Shown: positions 47,017-58,194 of the stretch, piece by piece | Numbering within the stretch: position 1 is the first letter of the stretch | Layout: each line of letters opens with the position of its first letter | Assembly: GCA_017506865.1 (NCBI GenBank) | Contig: JAFCMP010000513.1 | Coordinates: forward strand, 248,001 to 312,000 | Length of the DNA stretch: 64,000 nt | Direction of reading: 5' to 3' | Source: Tribonema minus | Taxonomy: Eukaryota > Sar > Xanthophyceae > Tribonematales > Tribonemataceae | Made by a program: the position numbers and the translations under genes | The notes under the pieces: model-generated | What the model was told of the DNA's origin: nothing | Database searches by the model: none | The model's input: the letters and a program-made list of their open reading frames with translations, nothing else

Positions 47017-50000
47017 GTGCAAAAGGTCGCTAAGGAGCTTGACGCAGAGTCTCTAGGCCAGGCAGTGTCAGTTGCAGACATTCGGCCGGGCGATCACATC
47101 TATGTCTGGAAGTGGCACTGGAACCGCCTGCCGTACCAGCACCACGGGATTGTGATGGAAGTGCTCAGCGCCGACAATGTGCCTACGGCGGTAAGTTTTT
47201 TGCGCCACATAGGACTGGTTGTGTAGTTTCTTATCTACACTCCAATAGTAGCGCGGTGGCCACCGCGCTACATGCGGGAGAGAATGAAATTGTACAATCA
47301 CAACATTTGCCCGTAGCAGCATGCGATTTTTGTCACTTCAGTGTACCAGGATAGTTTACAGATTTTGCCTAAGCTCTACCAGCCTCAGTGTTGTGAGTTC
47401 ATTTGGGCTTCATCTAGTGGGCATGTGCATACCGGAGAAGGCTTCTTTCTGCTGGTCCCATGTAATGCTGTCCCCATGCGGCAAATACTGACGAGACGGC
47501 CTCCATATCGCCATGCCATTGACACCAACCTGTTGGCTTCTTTTCGCAATGCAGGTGGCACAGGCGGGCGGCACGGTGAATGTGGCATCAGATGCTGAGC
47601 ACAGTACAGATGTGCCAGCTGCTGCCGTTGAAATCGACGCGACACCAGAGGTTAGTGGCTGCTTTTGAAGTGACATGCTGGCGTTCAATGCCGCATCATA
47701 CTTTCTTGAACAGATCATGCATTGCAATGGCCTTGTTAGGAGTGGTCGTTGCAATGGCCTTGTCAGGAGTGGTCACAGTACTTTCCAACATAACTCTGTG
47801 CAATCAAGTCGCGTTGATGGTTGCGGTGTCCACTTCATATCACACCCACTTGTGTCTTCGCAAATCTGCAATAATTACGGCTATGTACATCGAGTAGGCG
47901 CTGTCGACTCTATTGCCAATGCTGGGGTATACGGCAATGGTGCACATCGCCATCGCTCCAAGTCCAGGCTGCTGTAGCTGCATCAGTTTTCAGACTCAGC
48001 AGCAACCTGCATTTGTCAGCGAGCTGTGGCTGCATCATCTTTCGACTCAGGTACCACCTGCATTGTGTCATTACCATTGCGTCTTGCGCGCAGGAGGCCT
48101 CCAAGGCCGTCGCGAGCGGCGTGTATGTGGCCCACTTCTCAGGCGTCGACGGCAAGGGCGCAGAGCTGCTGACACTGGAGCGCTTCCTCGAGTGCCACGG
48201 CGCGCAGGGGCAGCTGCGGCGCGCTGACTACAGCGTGGATCGCCTGAAGTGCACTGTAAATGTGAGTTGCGGCGATGTGAAAGTTGCTTGAAGTGCTTTG
48301 TTAATGTGGCGTTGAAGTTGAGGTTGAGTGCCACGGCGCACAGGGGCAGCTGCGGCGCGCTGATTACAGCGTGGACCGCTTGAAGTGCTCCGTCAATTTG
48401 AGTAGCGGTAGCATTGGCGTTGTTTGAAGTGCACTTCCAATGTGAGTTGCAGTGGCGTTGAAGTTGAGGGTGCTTGTGGGGGTCTGGTCAGGATCAGTCA
48501 GATGATATGATGCTTGTCCATTCCTCGACATAAGTGGCTGCGGCCTCTTGCCACAGAGTCATGCATTGAGCGGTGCGGCTGTCGATGCTGCGTCTGAGGC
48601 TTCAACGGCTTTGACCGTGAGTTTTGACTTGAGCGTAACCTTGGCTCATGCTGACCACGGTTGCTGCTTTGTTGCTCCAGAAGAACACTGTTGTGGCACC
48701 TTGGCTCTATTTGCTGCATAAAGTGGAAGCATGAGTGATGATGGCGTATGCGCGTGTGACAACAACGCATGCAGAGCAGTGCCACATCTGCAACTGTGCC
48801 ACGTCTGCAACTGTAGCCTTTGCTCCTTGCTCTACTACTAGTAGCTATGTACACCTCGCTGCGTGCATGAAACTCAACCATGAAGAACTGCTTAGCATGT
48901 CTGACAATATTTTTTGCTCATTGCTACAACTTTGCACTCCTCTCGCATGTTGATGTGGCGCTGCAGGTGGGGGCTCAGTACTGGGAGACAGCACTGCCGC
49001 CAGACGAGACGCTTCATTTGGCCCTCAATGCGCTCGCAGGTGTGTGCCACTGCTACTCGTAGGTCAGAAGTAGAAGTGTGTTTCTTGGCAGTGCTGATTT
49101 TGTGTGTGCGTTCTCGTTGCGGCGTAACGTCGTGACGAAGCCCGTAGTTGCCTAACCAGTGGAGTGGTCTCACACAGCGGCTGACGTTGCATCATGGCCC
49201 AGGCGTTGCTTCAAAGTCATGTCTGCGTCACAATCACAACCTGTATCAGGCCCTCGTGCTGCGCCTGACTTAGAATAGAGTCTAGGTGCTACACTCGCCT
49301 TGCACTGCAAATGACTGTTATCTGGCCTTCACTAGCAGACATCTATGCGTAGTGCTGCCTTGTATGGCCAGATCAAGCCTACAATATGCATTAGTAGTGG
49401 CGTCAATTCACTTCATAGCATCCATCAGCTTCTGACATGGCAGTACTTTGTCTAGCTCAGACCCTCAGATATCAGCGAAAGTGCTTCAGCATTGCCATTG
49501 TTAAAGTACATGCCCACATTGACAGCTGTATTCATCCCCCTCAGGCCCACATGCATGTGCTTGAGCGCTGACATCAAGTGCGCACTGCCTTGTCGTTTGC
49601 ACTCAGAGACGGCAGCAACACACTGTTTCAGTGCGTGCACTCAATGCTGGCTTGGCCCAGCCAAATGTTCTGTGGCAACCTGTGACTTGAAGTGATTGCA
49701 CTCTGTAGCAAAGGTGGTTGAAGCTTGTGCAAGTTGGTCTTCTGTGACACTCCTGCTTCTCGTCCACCGCTCTCGCAGCAGTTGCCAGTGCCATGTTCTG
49801 ACTGTTCTATCTGCGCGCCGCTTGTCACAGATGAGGGTCATGAGTGGGACGACGGCCGCTACCACCTTATGGCCAACAACTGCGAGGCGTTCGCGTGCTA
49901 CTGCAAGACGGGCATCAGGCCCATGGTCAGCAGGCAGGTCGCCAGGGGCGTGGCTCTCGGTGAGTCACACACCAAAAATTCAAGATGAAGTTGTTGTGCG

Positions 50001-51365
50001 CACATGGTGTGCATTTGTATACACTGATGTTCATCCGCCCTCCCGCATTGTTTCCTAGTACTGTAGGGAATCTGAATGTCTTACGAGTGCTGATTCAGAA
50101 GTTATTGGTCAGGATCTAAAGCTCGAGTAAGCACTTCTAACGCACCTGCAACGTGAGCAAAATGTCAGTGTGTGTTTAATGTCAGACATGTCCACAGTGC
50201 AACTGGGAAGTGTGGCTTAATGTTGTTGATGCATACCTTTTTTTCACACCTACATTCAGTGTGGTGTAGCATTCCTGCGCCTCTTTTTTCAAGGTCTGCA
50301 AGCGACTTGCCTCTTTACCATGTTGGCAAACACCATTCGCCTCCGCCAGACGAGAACCTTGTGACGATGGGATACACTGTGCGTGCATGGCAACACTGCT
50401 TGCTGCATAAGATTCCATTTCTACAACCGCAGAAAGCAGTTGACGTGGACACACTGCAGGGCATATGCAGACTCTCATCACGCCATTGGTTGACCTATCT
50501 CGGGTCGCCGTTTTCTCAACACACTAGTGCTCGACCTCTCTCTGGTCGCTGTTGCAGGCCTGGCGGCAATTGGTGGCGCTGCTGCCTGCTGCATGGTATC
50601 TACCACCGGCACGCTGACTGCAGTGGGAAGCACCTTGGCGCCAATGGCGCAGAAGCGCACGTCACGTGTGCTGGTGAGTGGGTGAATCATGAAAACTGCA
50701 AGTCCTGACGCTTGTGCTGCCGACAGGGACATGGTGTTGAGGGAGAGAAGCTTGCTTGGTTGCACCTTCCAATCATAAAGTTGCATGACTTCCAGGAATT
50801 TGTCCCTGTGTGTCATGCAGGCTGCGCAATCGTGCATGTATGCAAGTTTCTGAGCCCAACACGGCGCGACAGTGCTCTGTCACAAAGTCTAAGCATCGCA
50901 GTTTCTTTCAAGATGGTGTGCGCTGTGACGTGTGAGATCGCGTGTAGGTCATAAGCATTGATGTTTATTTACGCCCTCGTAATCATCAATGAACAGCCTT
51001 GCGAAGCAATTCCGTTTAATTGTGGAAGATCGGAAATATGTGCTAATAAGCCGGCTGCCACTTGTGGCACACACTAGTGCACATTGCTCTCGTGGGGTTT
51101 GGGTGAAGGGCTCACCATTGTTCAGCATTACGTCAAAGACGCGCATGCCCAGCTTGCGTTGTGGACTTGCAGCATACACGAGTATTTGCTGAACAAAATT
51201 AACAACTTCCACGGCACGTGCTTACGTTTTTAGCACGTGATTGTTGCATTTCAGGCGGCTGCGCCCATGGTGGTCACCTGCGTCACCAGCCTGGCCATTG
51301 CGCACATGGAGCAGCAGGTGCTGGATTGGGGAGTGAAGAAGGTCAAGACAACCGTTTTGGGGTGA
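47017..51365 (+). CDS. LRAT-like / NC-domain protein (plant type), first exon unresolved
   Basis: Seven exons join in phase: 47017-47190, 47555-47650, 48094-48261, 48967-49039, 49831-49959, 50558-50673, 51255-51365 (stop TGA). The domain starts with IRPGDHIYVWKWHWNRLPYQ followed by HHGIVMEV, the His-bearing strand of LRAT/HRASLS folds. It continues with GVYVAHFSG and reaches YHLMANNCEAFACYCKTG, carrying the nucleophile Cys in the NCE-x-F motif. The CYCKTG tail is as in plant NC-domain proteins. After it come two hydrophobic Gly/Ala-rich segments (VALGLAAIGGAAACCMVS and AAAPMVVTCVTSLAIAHM), probably membrane helices. LRAT-fold enzymes move acyl chains through a Cys thioester; the substrate is unknown. 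The second exon (AQAGGTVNVASDAEH...) is an acidic, Ala-rich insert not typical of the family. Confidence 0.88.
47726..47780. repeat. 27-bp intronic tandem duplication
   Basis: GCAATGGCCTTGTTAGGAGT is repeated immediately as GCAATGGCCTTGTCAGGAGT in an intron of the LRAT-like gene. Confidence 0.65.
48192..48398 (+). repeat. Tandem duplication of the 3' half of an LRAT-gene exon
   Basis: 48192-48261, the end of an exon, is repeated at 48329-48398 with a few substitutions (GAGTGCCACGGCGC(G/A)CAGGGG...). In the second copy the donor reads TTGAGT instead of GTGAGT, so it should not be spliced. The unit is about 137 bp and includes the following GTTGAAGTTGAG tract. Confidence 0.8.
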
Positions 51366-52257
51366 ACACCTGGCCAGCCAGCTCTGCATCGATTTCATGC
51401 ATCACAGCATCCAAGGGTGCCCGCTCTATGATGCCAGCGGCTCATCGAATTGGCAGGACGCGCGCGTGCCTCTCGCCAGCGCCAGTGCTCTAAGGACTTT
51501 TAGCAACCGCTTGGTGTTCAGGAGTGGTCATGGCTGCCCCTACCGAACTTTGGGTTTTTGGTTTGCTTTGCGCAACCCAGCACAGCATTCAAGTAAATGA
51601 GGAGTGGCCTATCGCATCGTCGCTTCTCCTTGCGTCAGATCTGAGGGGGTCACAGGGGCTTTGTGCTGGTGCATACGTGGGGCACGCTCTCCCTGCTGCT
51701 ACTCAGCAGGTAGCTGCGCCTAATGCTGAGCATATGACAGGGCGGTTTGTGTCCATGTGGTTTACTCTCGTGCGCAAGTGGTTTGTATCAGTATGAAATC
51801 ACCATCGGTGGTGCCACAAACCGGCCGCCTCAGAGGTGTCACCAGTGATCCAGATGGCTCTTGGGCACGCATCTGGTTTGCTCTGTCATGGTTTGCCCTG
51901 TCAATGTACAACCACATGTCGCCATCTATATCTTTGTTGTCTTGTTATAAGATGCTTGCTTGTGAGCTGCTGACAGTCACTGTCGCCACTCATGCCTCCT
52001 TGTCATGGTGCTTGCAATGCTAAGATCTTGCTTTGAGTACATCTTTAGGGCACTGAAGCAATACATAGGCGTTTATGCGCATTCAACATGCACAGTGTAA
52101 TATGGATCATTTGCTCAACACCAGGTTTCTCTGCGTTTGACTTGTACAGAGCACGCCATGTAAGGGCCAGTGCGCTGCTGCATCAACAAAGGTCTACACA
52201 AAGCTATATGCTCAAATGCCAAATTACTTGATAGCTGTAGGATTACTTGTGGTACAG

Positions 52258-52408
52258 GGGGGGATCTCGAGATGTCATTTGGCGGCGTCGTTTGGGTGGT
52301 TGTCATTGAGACACTTTCAGTCTGTCACACAGCAAGTAGATTACCATACAGCAAGCTTAAATGCCATTCATCTGGGCTTTGACGTGCTTTGAGCGAGAAT
52401 TGATGAAA
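52258..52408 (+). mobile_element. Degenerate 3' remnant of the same LINE family
   Basis: Shares with the LINE 3' end, in order, GAGATG(T/C)CATTTGGCGGC, GTGGTTGTC, GACACTTTCAG and CATCTGGGCTTT, then GAGCGAGAATT, with many substitutions and a gap before GAGATG. It ends GATGAAAAGTATAAG. No target duplication survives, so it is an older insertion. Confidence 0.75.
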
Positions 52409-53128
52409 AGTATAAGTGCGTGTTGTGTTTTGTCATGTCTGCTTCGTGCATTTTCGAGAAAAAAAAAAGGCTCATTTTGTGTGTCAGTGGCCGCAGGGCA
52501 CCACTGAGCAACAAAACATTGTGGAATGCAGTGCTTACAGCGGCACAAGCACTGTGATGGCTGTTAAGCACATGTAGAGTATAAGCATGCAGATGGGCAA
52601 GTTCCTGTGGTGTGCGCAGGTGCAGCAGCAGCCAGCACCCACAACAGATGATTGTATTTGTGCTGCTTCAAGCTCCACTATACATCCTGTGGGGGCTGCT
52701 CTCTGGGTGAGAGTATTACCAACAAGTGGTTTTCTTACGGTCATATTGTATACATTACAATACCGTCACAATACCTTCAACTTGTGTGGTGACACAGCTC
52801 CGTCTCACATTTCACACATTGCCAGCACTGACTCAGTCATGCATACCCAAACATCATGCCCCATGTGCAAAAGCTGCATCAGGCATTGTATGTCAGACAT
52901 CATGCTTTACATAGGAGACTGCTGCTCAAGTCATTTTTTTAAATAGGACACATGTGCAGATCGATCTTGAATTGCATACCTTGTGCATACTCGCAACAAA
53001 TGTGCAAGGGCAGCATGTGGAATTGATCAATACACTAATCATTCATGTCTTTAACTTGGGCAACAAGGTATTCATTCAACGAGGTATTCATTGTATTGTA
53101 AACAGCATCTCAAGTGCCAAGACATGTG

Positions 53129-53309
53129 TAAAATGAAATGTCTTGGTACATGCACAAAAGGATTCTGTTTGACTACCATGTGGAGTTCAAAAATCTGCAT
53201 TCAGTAAACATATGCTGACTAAAATGAAATGTCTTGTACATGCACAAAAGGATTCTGTTCAACTACCATGTGCAGTTCAAAAATCTGCATTCAGTAAACA
53301 TATGCTGAC
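53129..53309. repeat. Two-copy ~91-bp tandem repeat
   Basis: 53129-53219 and 53220-53309 are about 95% identical, each starting TAAAATGAAATGTCTTG and ending AAACATATGCTGAC. Confidence 0.9.
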
Positions 53310-53337
53310 AATCAAGGCCACAACGCCATGTAGCACT

Positions 53338-53394
53338 TGAGCACGCCCCAAAAAGGAAAAGGCAACTGAGCACGCCCCAAAAAGGAAAAGGAAC
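53338..53394. repeat. Two-copy 29-bp tandem repeat
   Basis: TGAGCACGCCCCAAAAAGGA (first 20 bases of the unit) occurs twice back to back, followed by a shorter CCCAAAAAAAG relative. Confidence 0.85.
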
Positions 53395-53541
53395 ACCCAA
53401 AAAAAGAAACAGTCAACACCCAATCCGTGTGTGGTTCAATCAGTCTATTGTTCTGCCGAGCTCAGGCTGACCTACTCCGCCAACATGTAAATGCTATGTA
53501 CAAAAAGCATCTCCCCACGGTGATACTTAAAGCAGCTTCTC

Positions 53542-54764
53542 TTAGGCGGTGTCAGACTTAGCCGTCCCCTTGGCCTTGTTCATCTCCCCCTCCCCCTGCA
53601 TGCGCTCGTTGCCCAGCACCTGGCCAGTGGCCTTCTGTGCGTGTCCAAAGAGGCTGTCGCCTGCGCCGTCCACCTTCTGTTTGGCAGCCGCGGCGCTCTT
53701 CTCTGCGGTTCCCGCCTTGTTCTGGGTGTGGCCTGCAGCAGACCGGTGAGCCAGGTCACAGTGGTTAACTCATGCGTCTATCTTTGGCATAAGATCTGCA
53801 ATGGCCGCAACTGATGTTGTGGAAAGTCACAGCCATTTGACCAGCTCGCAACTTTCAGACCCACCAAGTCAGACATTTGACTGTTCCACACCTGCAAGTG
53901 CCAATAGAGTCAAGTACTTGCATACTTTAACAAAACTACTGCTAATACCCCACTAAACTGGAGGCCTGATAATTGTGGGCAGTGCAGGGCAGCAGGCACA
54001 TTGCTGCCATTCCGGTCAGTGAAAACATCTTGACGCCTATAAATAGAGAGAAGCCAGTGAACTGGCTTACACGTAAGCAACACAACAAAGACACGGCTTT
54101 TTTTAAGGAATTAAGACATCAACCAGTTGCCTTGTGGCAGCAGCACTATACATACTCTGATGAATCCTATTGCAACAGCACCACTAGTGCAGAGCACTAA
54201 ACACATTCCATGTGCACGCTGCTGACTTCAATGTACTGAAGAAATGCACCTTAAAGCACTCGTATCACACACAATAGGCGAGCGCATACTAGCATGCCTC
54301 AAACGCTAGCAACAGGCTATACTCCTGCACACATCAACACCACGTGTCACAAAAGCCAGCTGAGCTCACCTTCAGCCTCCATCTGGTGGTTGCCGATGGT
54401 GCTCCCGATTGTTGCCTTCGCGGAGCCGAGGATCTCGTCCTTGGTGCCGGTCACCTGTGCGAGCGGCCAAGAAGCGGAGACTCGAGTGAGTGGGCGCTGG
54501 CGAGATGCAGACCCAGAGTAGCGATGCAATGACTAACGAATCAGCTGAATACAGCAGCAATTGTAGAACGCGATGTTGCTTCTCAGCTGCTGTGCCTCAG
54601 ATGCGCTTGCAAAGTACTGCAGCGGCACATGGCTGCACGACGACAGCGAAGCAAAGCGCCGTGTGGTATCTTGACAGGGTCCCCAACACGCGAGCAAAAG
54701 CGCCAACAACACCGACGATGGCAGGAAGAGCGCCGCGTACCTTGCTGGGGCCAGAGGAAGACAT
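53542..54764 (-). CDS. CsbD-like / Hmp1-like small stress protein
   Basis: Three exons: 54764-54741 (MSSSGPSK, donor GTACGC), 54454-54370 (donor GTGAGC), 53732-53542 (stop TAA). Phases agree (0, then 1) and give 99 residues. The protein is hydrophilic, Lys/Ala/Gly-rich and built of CsbD-type repeats: VTGTKDEILGSAKATIGSTI, NHQMEAEGHTQNKAGTAEKS, then DSLFGHAQKATGQVLGN and QGEGEMNKAKGTAKS. The same pattern (VTGKKDxxxGxxTGD...QxxGN...KG) is found in bacterial CsbD and in the fungal cruciform-binding protein Hmp1. CsbD members are induced by general stress and their biochemical role is not settled. No targeting peptide is seen, so it is probably cytosolic or nuclear. Its start codon is only about 270 bp from the first ORF of the divergent LINE, so the promoter may abut the retrotransposon. 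Confidence 0.88.
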
Positions 54765-55033
54765 GATATGTGTGTTGTGTTGTAGCGTTGAAAAAGCTTG
54801 GTGCTTGTTGTTGTTGCGAGTGAGCGCTGCAGGCAGCGAAGCACATGTTCCGTGTTCTGAGATTTGAAAGCTCAGGTTGCAGTTGCAGTTTTTGCATTTT
54901 TTTATTTGCCCGCGGGGCCTGCCGTGGCTTGAAGCACAAACCAAGTAGTAAAAGTACATGCTGAAGTACAGCCTGCACGAGATGCGGATAGGTATGTAGC
55001 TGTAGCTTGTAGCACCATGGCGTAGCAGAGATC

Positions 55034-56524
55034 ATGAAAAGAATATCATGGCGGCGGCGGGAGGCCCGTGTTGCCAACTCTGAATCAGCGCAGAAATGCA
55101 AGGAATCCGATCTAGCGTGCGCACAAGCGCAGGATATTAGCACCAGTGCTGCAGATGGCAATGGCGCTTGTCAACAGGACGATGGCACGAGTGGCAGCAG
55201 CAGAGCAACTGGAGACAGACGCGCAGCGCACAAACGCAAGAGGGTACAGAATGACGGTTGGTCAATTTCCGATCAAACAGGCGAAGGGGAGCACACGGGC
55301 GGGCAAAGTGCAGTCAAGCGCTCTGGAACAGGTCATAACAGTCTGGAACAGCAACGTCTGTTGCAAGACGACGAAGCTGGAGGTGGAGGCAGTGCGGACC
55401 CGGAGTACAAGTGCAACTTATGCGACCTCGTGGTGAAGAAGGGCATGTCGCTGCTCTCGTTACAGCAGAGGTTAAACGCCCACATCGCGGCGAAGCACCA
55501 GCGCAAACACCACAGTGGGACAGCAACAACGTTCCTGGAGCGATCCGACCTCAGCACCTCGCACTTGCAAACCATCTACACCGAGTGTGCCTTGTGCAAA
55601 AACCTGTTTCATGCCAACAAGACATTCAGAGTGGACAGCAGCGATGCCAGCGCGGGCAAGCACTGCCGCAACTGCAGGCCTATCACTTCACCCGCTGCAG
55701 TGGCGGCAACATTGTCAACAACAGCATCAGCAGCACCGCTAGCACCTGATGCATCGACGGCAACAGCTACCACGTCGCTGCCACAGCAGCAACCGACGTG
55801 CACACCCATCGGCAACCCCTACGCAAAGGGACCAGCGCACGCGCAGCAGGCACCTGCTGCTCAGGCTGGTGGCAGCAGCTCCTCCGGCAGCTCAAAGACG
55901 CCGGAACGCGGGGGCAGCAGTGCTACACGAGGGGGTCGGGGTCGCAGTGGAGGGCGCGGACGTGGCAATGTCCGGGAGGACGCGTTCGCAGCGGCAGCAA
56001 TGATGCAGACATCAGCAGTAGCAGAGCGACTAGCGGCAGCAGAACCGGAGGCGGCAGCAGCAGCGGTGCCGGCGGCGACAGTGCAGCCGGTACTAAGGAC
56101 AGCGGCGCTGGCAACGGCCGCAGCAGTGATGCCAGCAGCCGCAGCGGCGGTGCTAGCAACAGCGGCAGTGGCGCGCGAACTCAAAACGGCCGCGGTGGCC
56201 GTGGCAGCGGTCGCAGCAGCGACAGCGGCGGACGAGGCTGTGGTCGTGGCGGCCGCGGCGGCGGCGGAGGGGGCCCCAGAGCGGCAGGTGCGGCGACAGC
56301 AGCGGCAGCGCCAGGCCCTGCAGGCGCAGCAGGTGGGGCAGGTGGGCGTTTCACGTGGACCATCTCCACCCCCGCAGTCGCAGCAGTGCTTGACAGCATC
56401 AGCCTCGATGAGCTGTGCAAGCTGCAGTTCGCGACAACTAGAAGCCTTGCTAGACCACGCAATTGTCGCTATGTGGGAGCTGCACTGGAGAACGCAGCAA
56501 CACATCTGTTGGCACACACAATGA
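55034..56524 (+). CDS. LINE N-terminal region with C2H2 and CxxC zinc-binding motifs
   Basis: Open from ATG 55034. Residues ~127-155 read CNLCDLVVKKG ... LNAHIAAKH, a C-X2-C-X19-H-X4-H finger. Residues ~184-215 give ECALCKNLFHANK ... KHCRNC, a CxxC...CxxC pair. Basic stretches (KRKR) and an Ala/Gly/Ser-rich linker follow. In R2-group elements such N-terminal fingers bind the DNA target. The frame continues to 56524, but past about 56.0-56.35 kb the protein-like signal moves to another frame (see next entry), so the end is a frameshift product. Confidence 0.75.
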   Translation: MKRISWRRREARVANSESAQKCKESDLACAQAQDISTSAADGNGACQQDDGTSGSSRATGDRRAAHKRKRVQNDGWSISDQTGEGEHTGGQSAVKRSGTGHNSLEQQRLLQDDEAGGGGSADPEYKCNLCDLVVKKGMSLLSLQQRLNAHIAAKHQRKHHSGTATTFLERSDLSTSHLQTIYTECALCKNLFHANKTFRVDSSDASAGKHCRNCRPITSPAAVAATLSTTASAAPLAPDASTATATTSLPQQQPTCTPIGNPYAKGPAHAQQAPAAQAGGSSSSGSSKTPERGGSSATRGGRGRSGGRGRGNVREDAFAAAAMMQTSAVAERLAAAEPEAAAAAVPAATVQPVLRTAALATAAAVMPAAAAAVLATAAVARELKTAAVAVAAVAAATAADEAVVVAAAAAAEGAPERQVRRQQRQRQALQAQQVGQVGVSRGPSPPPQSQQCLTASASMSCASCSSRQLEALLDHAIVAMWELHWRTQQHICWHTQ

Positions 56525-57231
56525 CGATGTTCGTCAATGCGGCGCGGGAGCCAGATTCCGCAGGGCGGGTGCAGCGACTGCAAAGATCCACGATTCTACA
56601 CCACCTCATGCCATCACTCATCACCTCCACCGATGGCGCACCTGGCATCACTCGCTCCGACAGAATCAGAATGTTGGCACGCGGTGAGCTTGACCGGTTG
56701 GTGCCAGCGCTCCTCGACACGCGCGTGCGCACCGGCGCTGGCGCGCGCGCCAGCAAACGGAGGCAGCGATCAACGCCTACGTCCTACAGTGCATGGGCAC
56801 ACGGGGGGGACTACAGCAGGCAGGCTGAGCACGTTTCCTTCAGCCCAAAACGGTGGCGATACCTGATGATGACTGCTTTGCCGCCATGCAGTCCAAACAC
56901 CCCCCCGCTGCGCCAGGGGAACAACTCCATGAGCTATCCGGCATGGTTGATCAGCTTGTGGCGAAAGCAGCCGACATGCCAGCAGAACTCAGCCTGTTAC
57001 AGGGGGGGGGAATTGAGCCAGAGACGGTTGCCAAGCTCATCCAGCGAGCAAGCCCTTACAGTGGAGCAGGCCCATCGGGGCTGCGCTACAGCCACCTGCA
57101 GGATGCGCTACGCACAAGCTGGGGACGGTATGAGTTTGCTGCTGTCCTCACACGGTGGCTTCAGACCGTTATGCGGGAGGCTGCGCGGCTGCCGGATGCC
57201 TTCTGGCAGTTGCATGGCGCGGGGCGCCTGA
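55798..57231 (+). pseudogene. LINE middle region in a second frame (pre-RT domain)
   Basis: In this frame, after a Gly/Ser/Arg-rich linker, comes protein-like sequence conserved just before LINE reverse transcriptases: SLDELCKLQFATTRSLARP, TILHHLMPSLIT and DRIRMLARGELDRLVPALLD. The signal ends at about 56.86 kb, where the RT continues in the next frame. A single-base indel at each junction would explain the pattern. Confidence 0.65.
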
Positions 57232-58187
57232 CGCCACTTGCAGAACAACAGGAAGATGGTACAGCTAAGCAGCGGCCTATCGTTTGCGGCGAGGTGCTGC
57301 AGCGACTATGCACTTCGGTGTACGTGGCAGACCGCAAAGACTTCCTGGCGGAGCTCCTTGAGCCAGACGGGCAGACTGAGTATGGGGTAGCCGTCTCAGC
57401 AGGAGCGGAGAAAGCGGCCATGGCCGGCAAACTCGCGTATGAGCTCGGTCACTGGCAGTTCATGCTGGACCTCAAGAATGCCTTCAACATGGTGTTCGTC
57501 CTGGCGGCAGCGGAATGGGTAGCAGCACAGCTGCCGGACTTCCTCGACTACTTCATCGGCACATACGTTCGCACTCGGCCACGCCTGCTGTTCCAGCACG
57601 TCGACGGCTCCACGCGCATCATCATGTCTCAGCGCGGGTTTAAGCAGGGGGACCCCGCGGCACCGGTGCTCTTCTGCGGCGCCATTGCTCAGTGCTTGAA
57701 ACGGTTCAATGAGGTGGCGGCCGCGCAGCGCGCGCGGAGGCGGATGGGCGCCTACATGGACGATGCCAACGTCCGAACAGGCGCTTGCACGCTGACTCAG
57801 GATGACATACAGGCGGTGGCGCAGCTCAAACAACACTTTGCGGAGGTGGGGCTGGAGCTAAACCTCACCAAGTCACGCGCGCTGCCTGGCAGGGGGCATG
57901 TGGTGACAGACCACGAGCGGCAACTGCTGCAGCAGCTGGGCGTTCAGCTAGTGGGGGATACGGATGAAAATCAGAACCATGGAGCTGTGTTGCTGGGGGT
58001 GCCGGTGGGTCACAGCAGCTTTGTGGACGCATGGCTGCGCAGGGAAGCGGGTGCAGGCAGGGCAGGGGCTCGATTTGCAGAGCGATGCGCGCGCCTGACA
58101 TCTCCGAGGGCTATGTTCAGGTTACTGCGCTACTGCGTGGTGCCTCGCATGACGAACTGCCTGCGCACCATTCCCACTACGCCGTAG
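56853..58187 (+). CDS. LINE reverse transcriptase domain
   Basis: Contiguous RT core of ~440 residues. The fingers have KLIQRASPYSGAGPSGLRYS and PIVCGEVLQRLCTSVY. Palm motif A is HWQFMLDLKNAFNMVF (first catalytic Asp). Motif B is SQRGFKQGDPAAPVLFC. Motif C is GAYMDDANV at about 57747-57773 (catalytic Asp pair, 57759-57764). Later motifs include LNLTKSRALPG. It copies element RNA onto nicked target DNA. The frame stops at 58187 and the thumb (GLGITSACDIADAAYVAGTL, about 58.36-58.42 kb) lies in another frame. Confidence 0.9.
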   Translation: MAIPDDDCFAAMQSKHPPAAPGEQLHELSGMVDQLVAKAADMPAELSLLQGGGIEPETVAKLIQRASPYSGAGPSGLRYSHLQDALRTSWGRYEFAAVLTRWLQTVMREAARLPDAFWQLHGAGRLTPLAEQQEDGTAKQRPIVCGEVLQRLCTSVYVADRKDFLAELLEPDGQTEYGVAVSAGAEKAAMAGKLAYELGHWQFMLDLKNAFNMVFVLAAAEWVAAQLPDFLDYFIGTYVRTRPRLLFQHVDGSTRIIMSQRGFKQGDPAAPVLFCGAIAQCLKRFNEVAAAQRARRRMGAYMDDANVRTGACTLTQDDIQAVAQLKQHFAEVGLELNLTKSRALPGRGHVVTDHERQLLQQLGVQLVGDTDENQNHGAVLLGVPVGHSSFVDAWLRREAGAGRAGARFAERCARLTSPRAMFRLLRYCVVPRMTNCLRTIPTTP

Positions 58188-58194
58188 TACGCAG

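Larger units (their letters stand above)
51366..53541. other. Intergenic region with old LINE remnant and tandem repeats
   Basis: Between two convergent genes. No supported gene. It holds a decayed LINE 3' end (about 52258-52408), a ~91-bp tandem repeat (53129-53309) and a 29-bp repeat (53338-53394). Confidence 0.5.
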
